DNA of 64,000 nt, from the NCBI RefSeq assembly GCF_963855985.1, contig NC_087108.1, positions 10,868,001 to 10,932,000 of the forward strand, written 5' to 3'. Shown here in pieces: positions 63,836-64,000 of the stretch; position 1 is the stretch's first letter; each line of letters begins with the position of its first letter. Under the pieces are notes generated by a model. It did no database searches, was not told the DNA's origin, and saw only the letters and a program-made list of their open reading frames with translations. A program made the position numbers and the translations under genes. The DNA comes from Ostrinia nubilalis (Eukaryota > Arthropoda > Insecta > Lepidoptera > Crambidae).

Positions 63836-64000
63836 GTTTTTTGACGTAACTTCGCCCCTTTTTTTGTTATTAATGTAGTAGTACTATTTTTCTAATTAGT
63901 AATTTGTAGTGTAAGTTGTAACTAATAACCCCGAAAAAATCCTCAATACAGCAGGTTGACCACATTGTTCCAGCGGCCGATGGGGTAAAATCATTCTCCA

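Overview
This window is animal nuclear DNA, very probably from a moth or butterfly. The AT-rich sequence has spliced genes with short exons and is saturated with repeats typical of Lepidoptera: Lep1-like and CTAG-ending Helitron derivatives, RTE 3' ends with ACGA or ATG tails, tRNA-derived SINEs, TTAA-flanked piggyBac-like elements, and an errantivirus primed by tRNA-Ser. The attribution rests on remembered family features, not on a search. Layout. Positions 1-7075 hold an almost complete endogenous retrovirus-like element of the Ty3/gypsy errantivirus type: primer-binding site, gag, pol in the -1 frame behind a canonical slippery heptamer, an env-like gene, a polypurine tract and the 3' LTR. 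Only the 5' LTR lies outside the window. Positions 7076-15400 have no recognisable host gene. They contain a palindromic Tc1-like element, a second palindromic MITE, an imperfect 200-bp inverted repeat around a C-rich minisatellite, and RTE and SINE scraps. Positions 15547-39962 hold two diverging gustatory-receptor-type chemoreceptor genes. The minus-strand copy (15547-23721) retains seven recognisable exons but seems to have lost the exon between its fifth and seventh units, and its first and last exons were not found; it is probably a pseudogene. The plus-strand copy (25765-39962) reads as a complete ten-exon gene with consistent phases and a 454-residue product ending in the receptor signature TYLVIIIQF. 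Its introns are crowded with transposons: piggyBac-like, RTE, R1-type LINE, Penelope-like, Helitron and several fold-back elements. A single-exon gene for a small acidic secreted protein follows on the minus strand (40219-40638). Positions 41555-64000 are mostly repeats: a 3-kb fold-back element enclosing a 178-bp tandem array, a THAP-domain first exon with an in-frame stop, an 8-bp-duplication hAT-like element stuffed with LINE debris, a fold-back element whose ends resemble Transib/RAG signals, a piggyBac-like element nested inside a MITE with the empty site preserved elsewhere in the window, a HARBI1-like N-terminal fragment, and two inverted fragments of one mariner-like transposase. The only genes that look intact are the retroviral trio, the ten-exon receptor and perhaps the small secreted protein. 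The strongest window-wide pattern is architectural: about ten separate elements from different superfamilies are built as large palindromes, and several insertions are so cleanly nested that their relative ages can be read.
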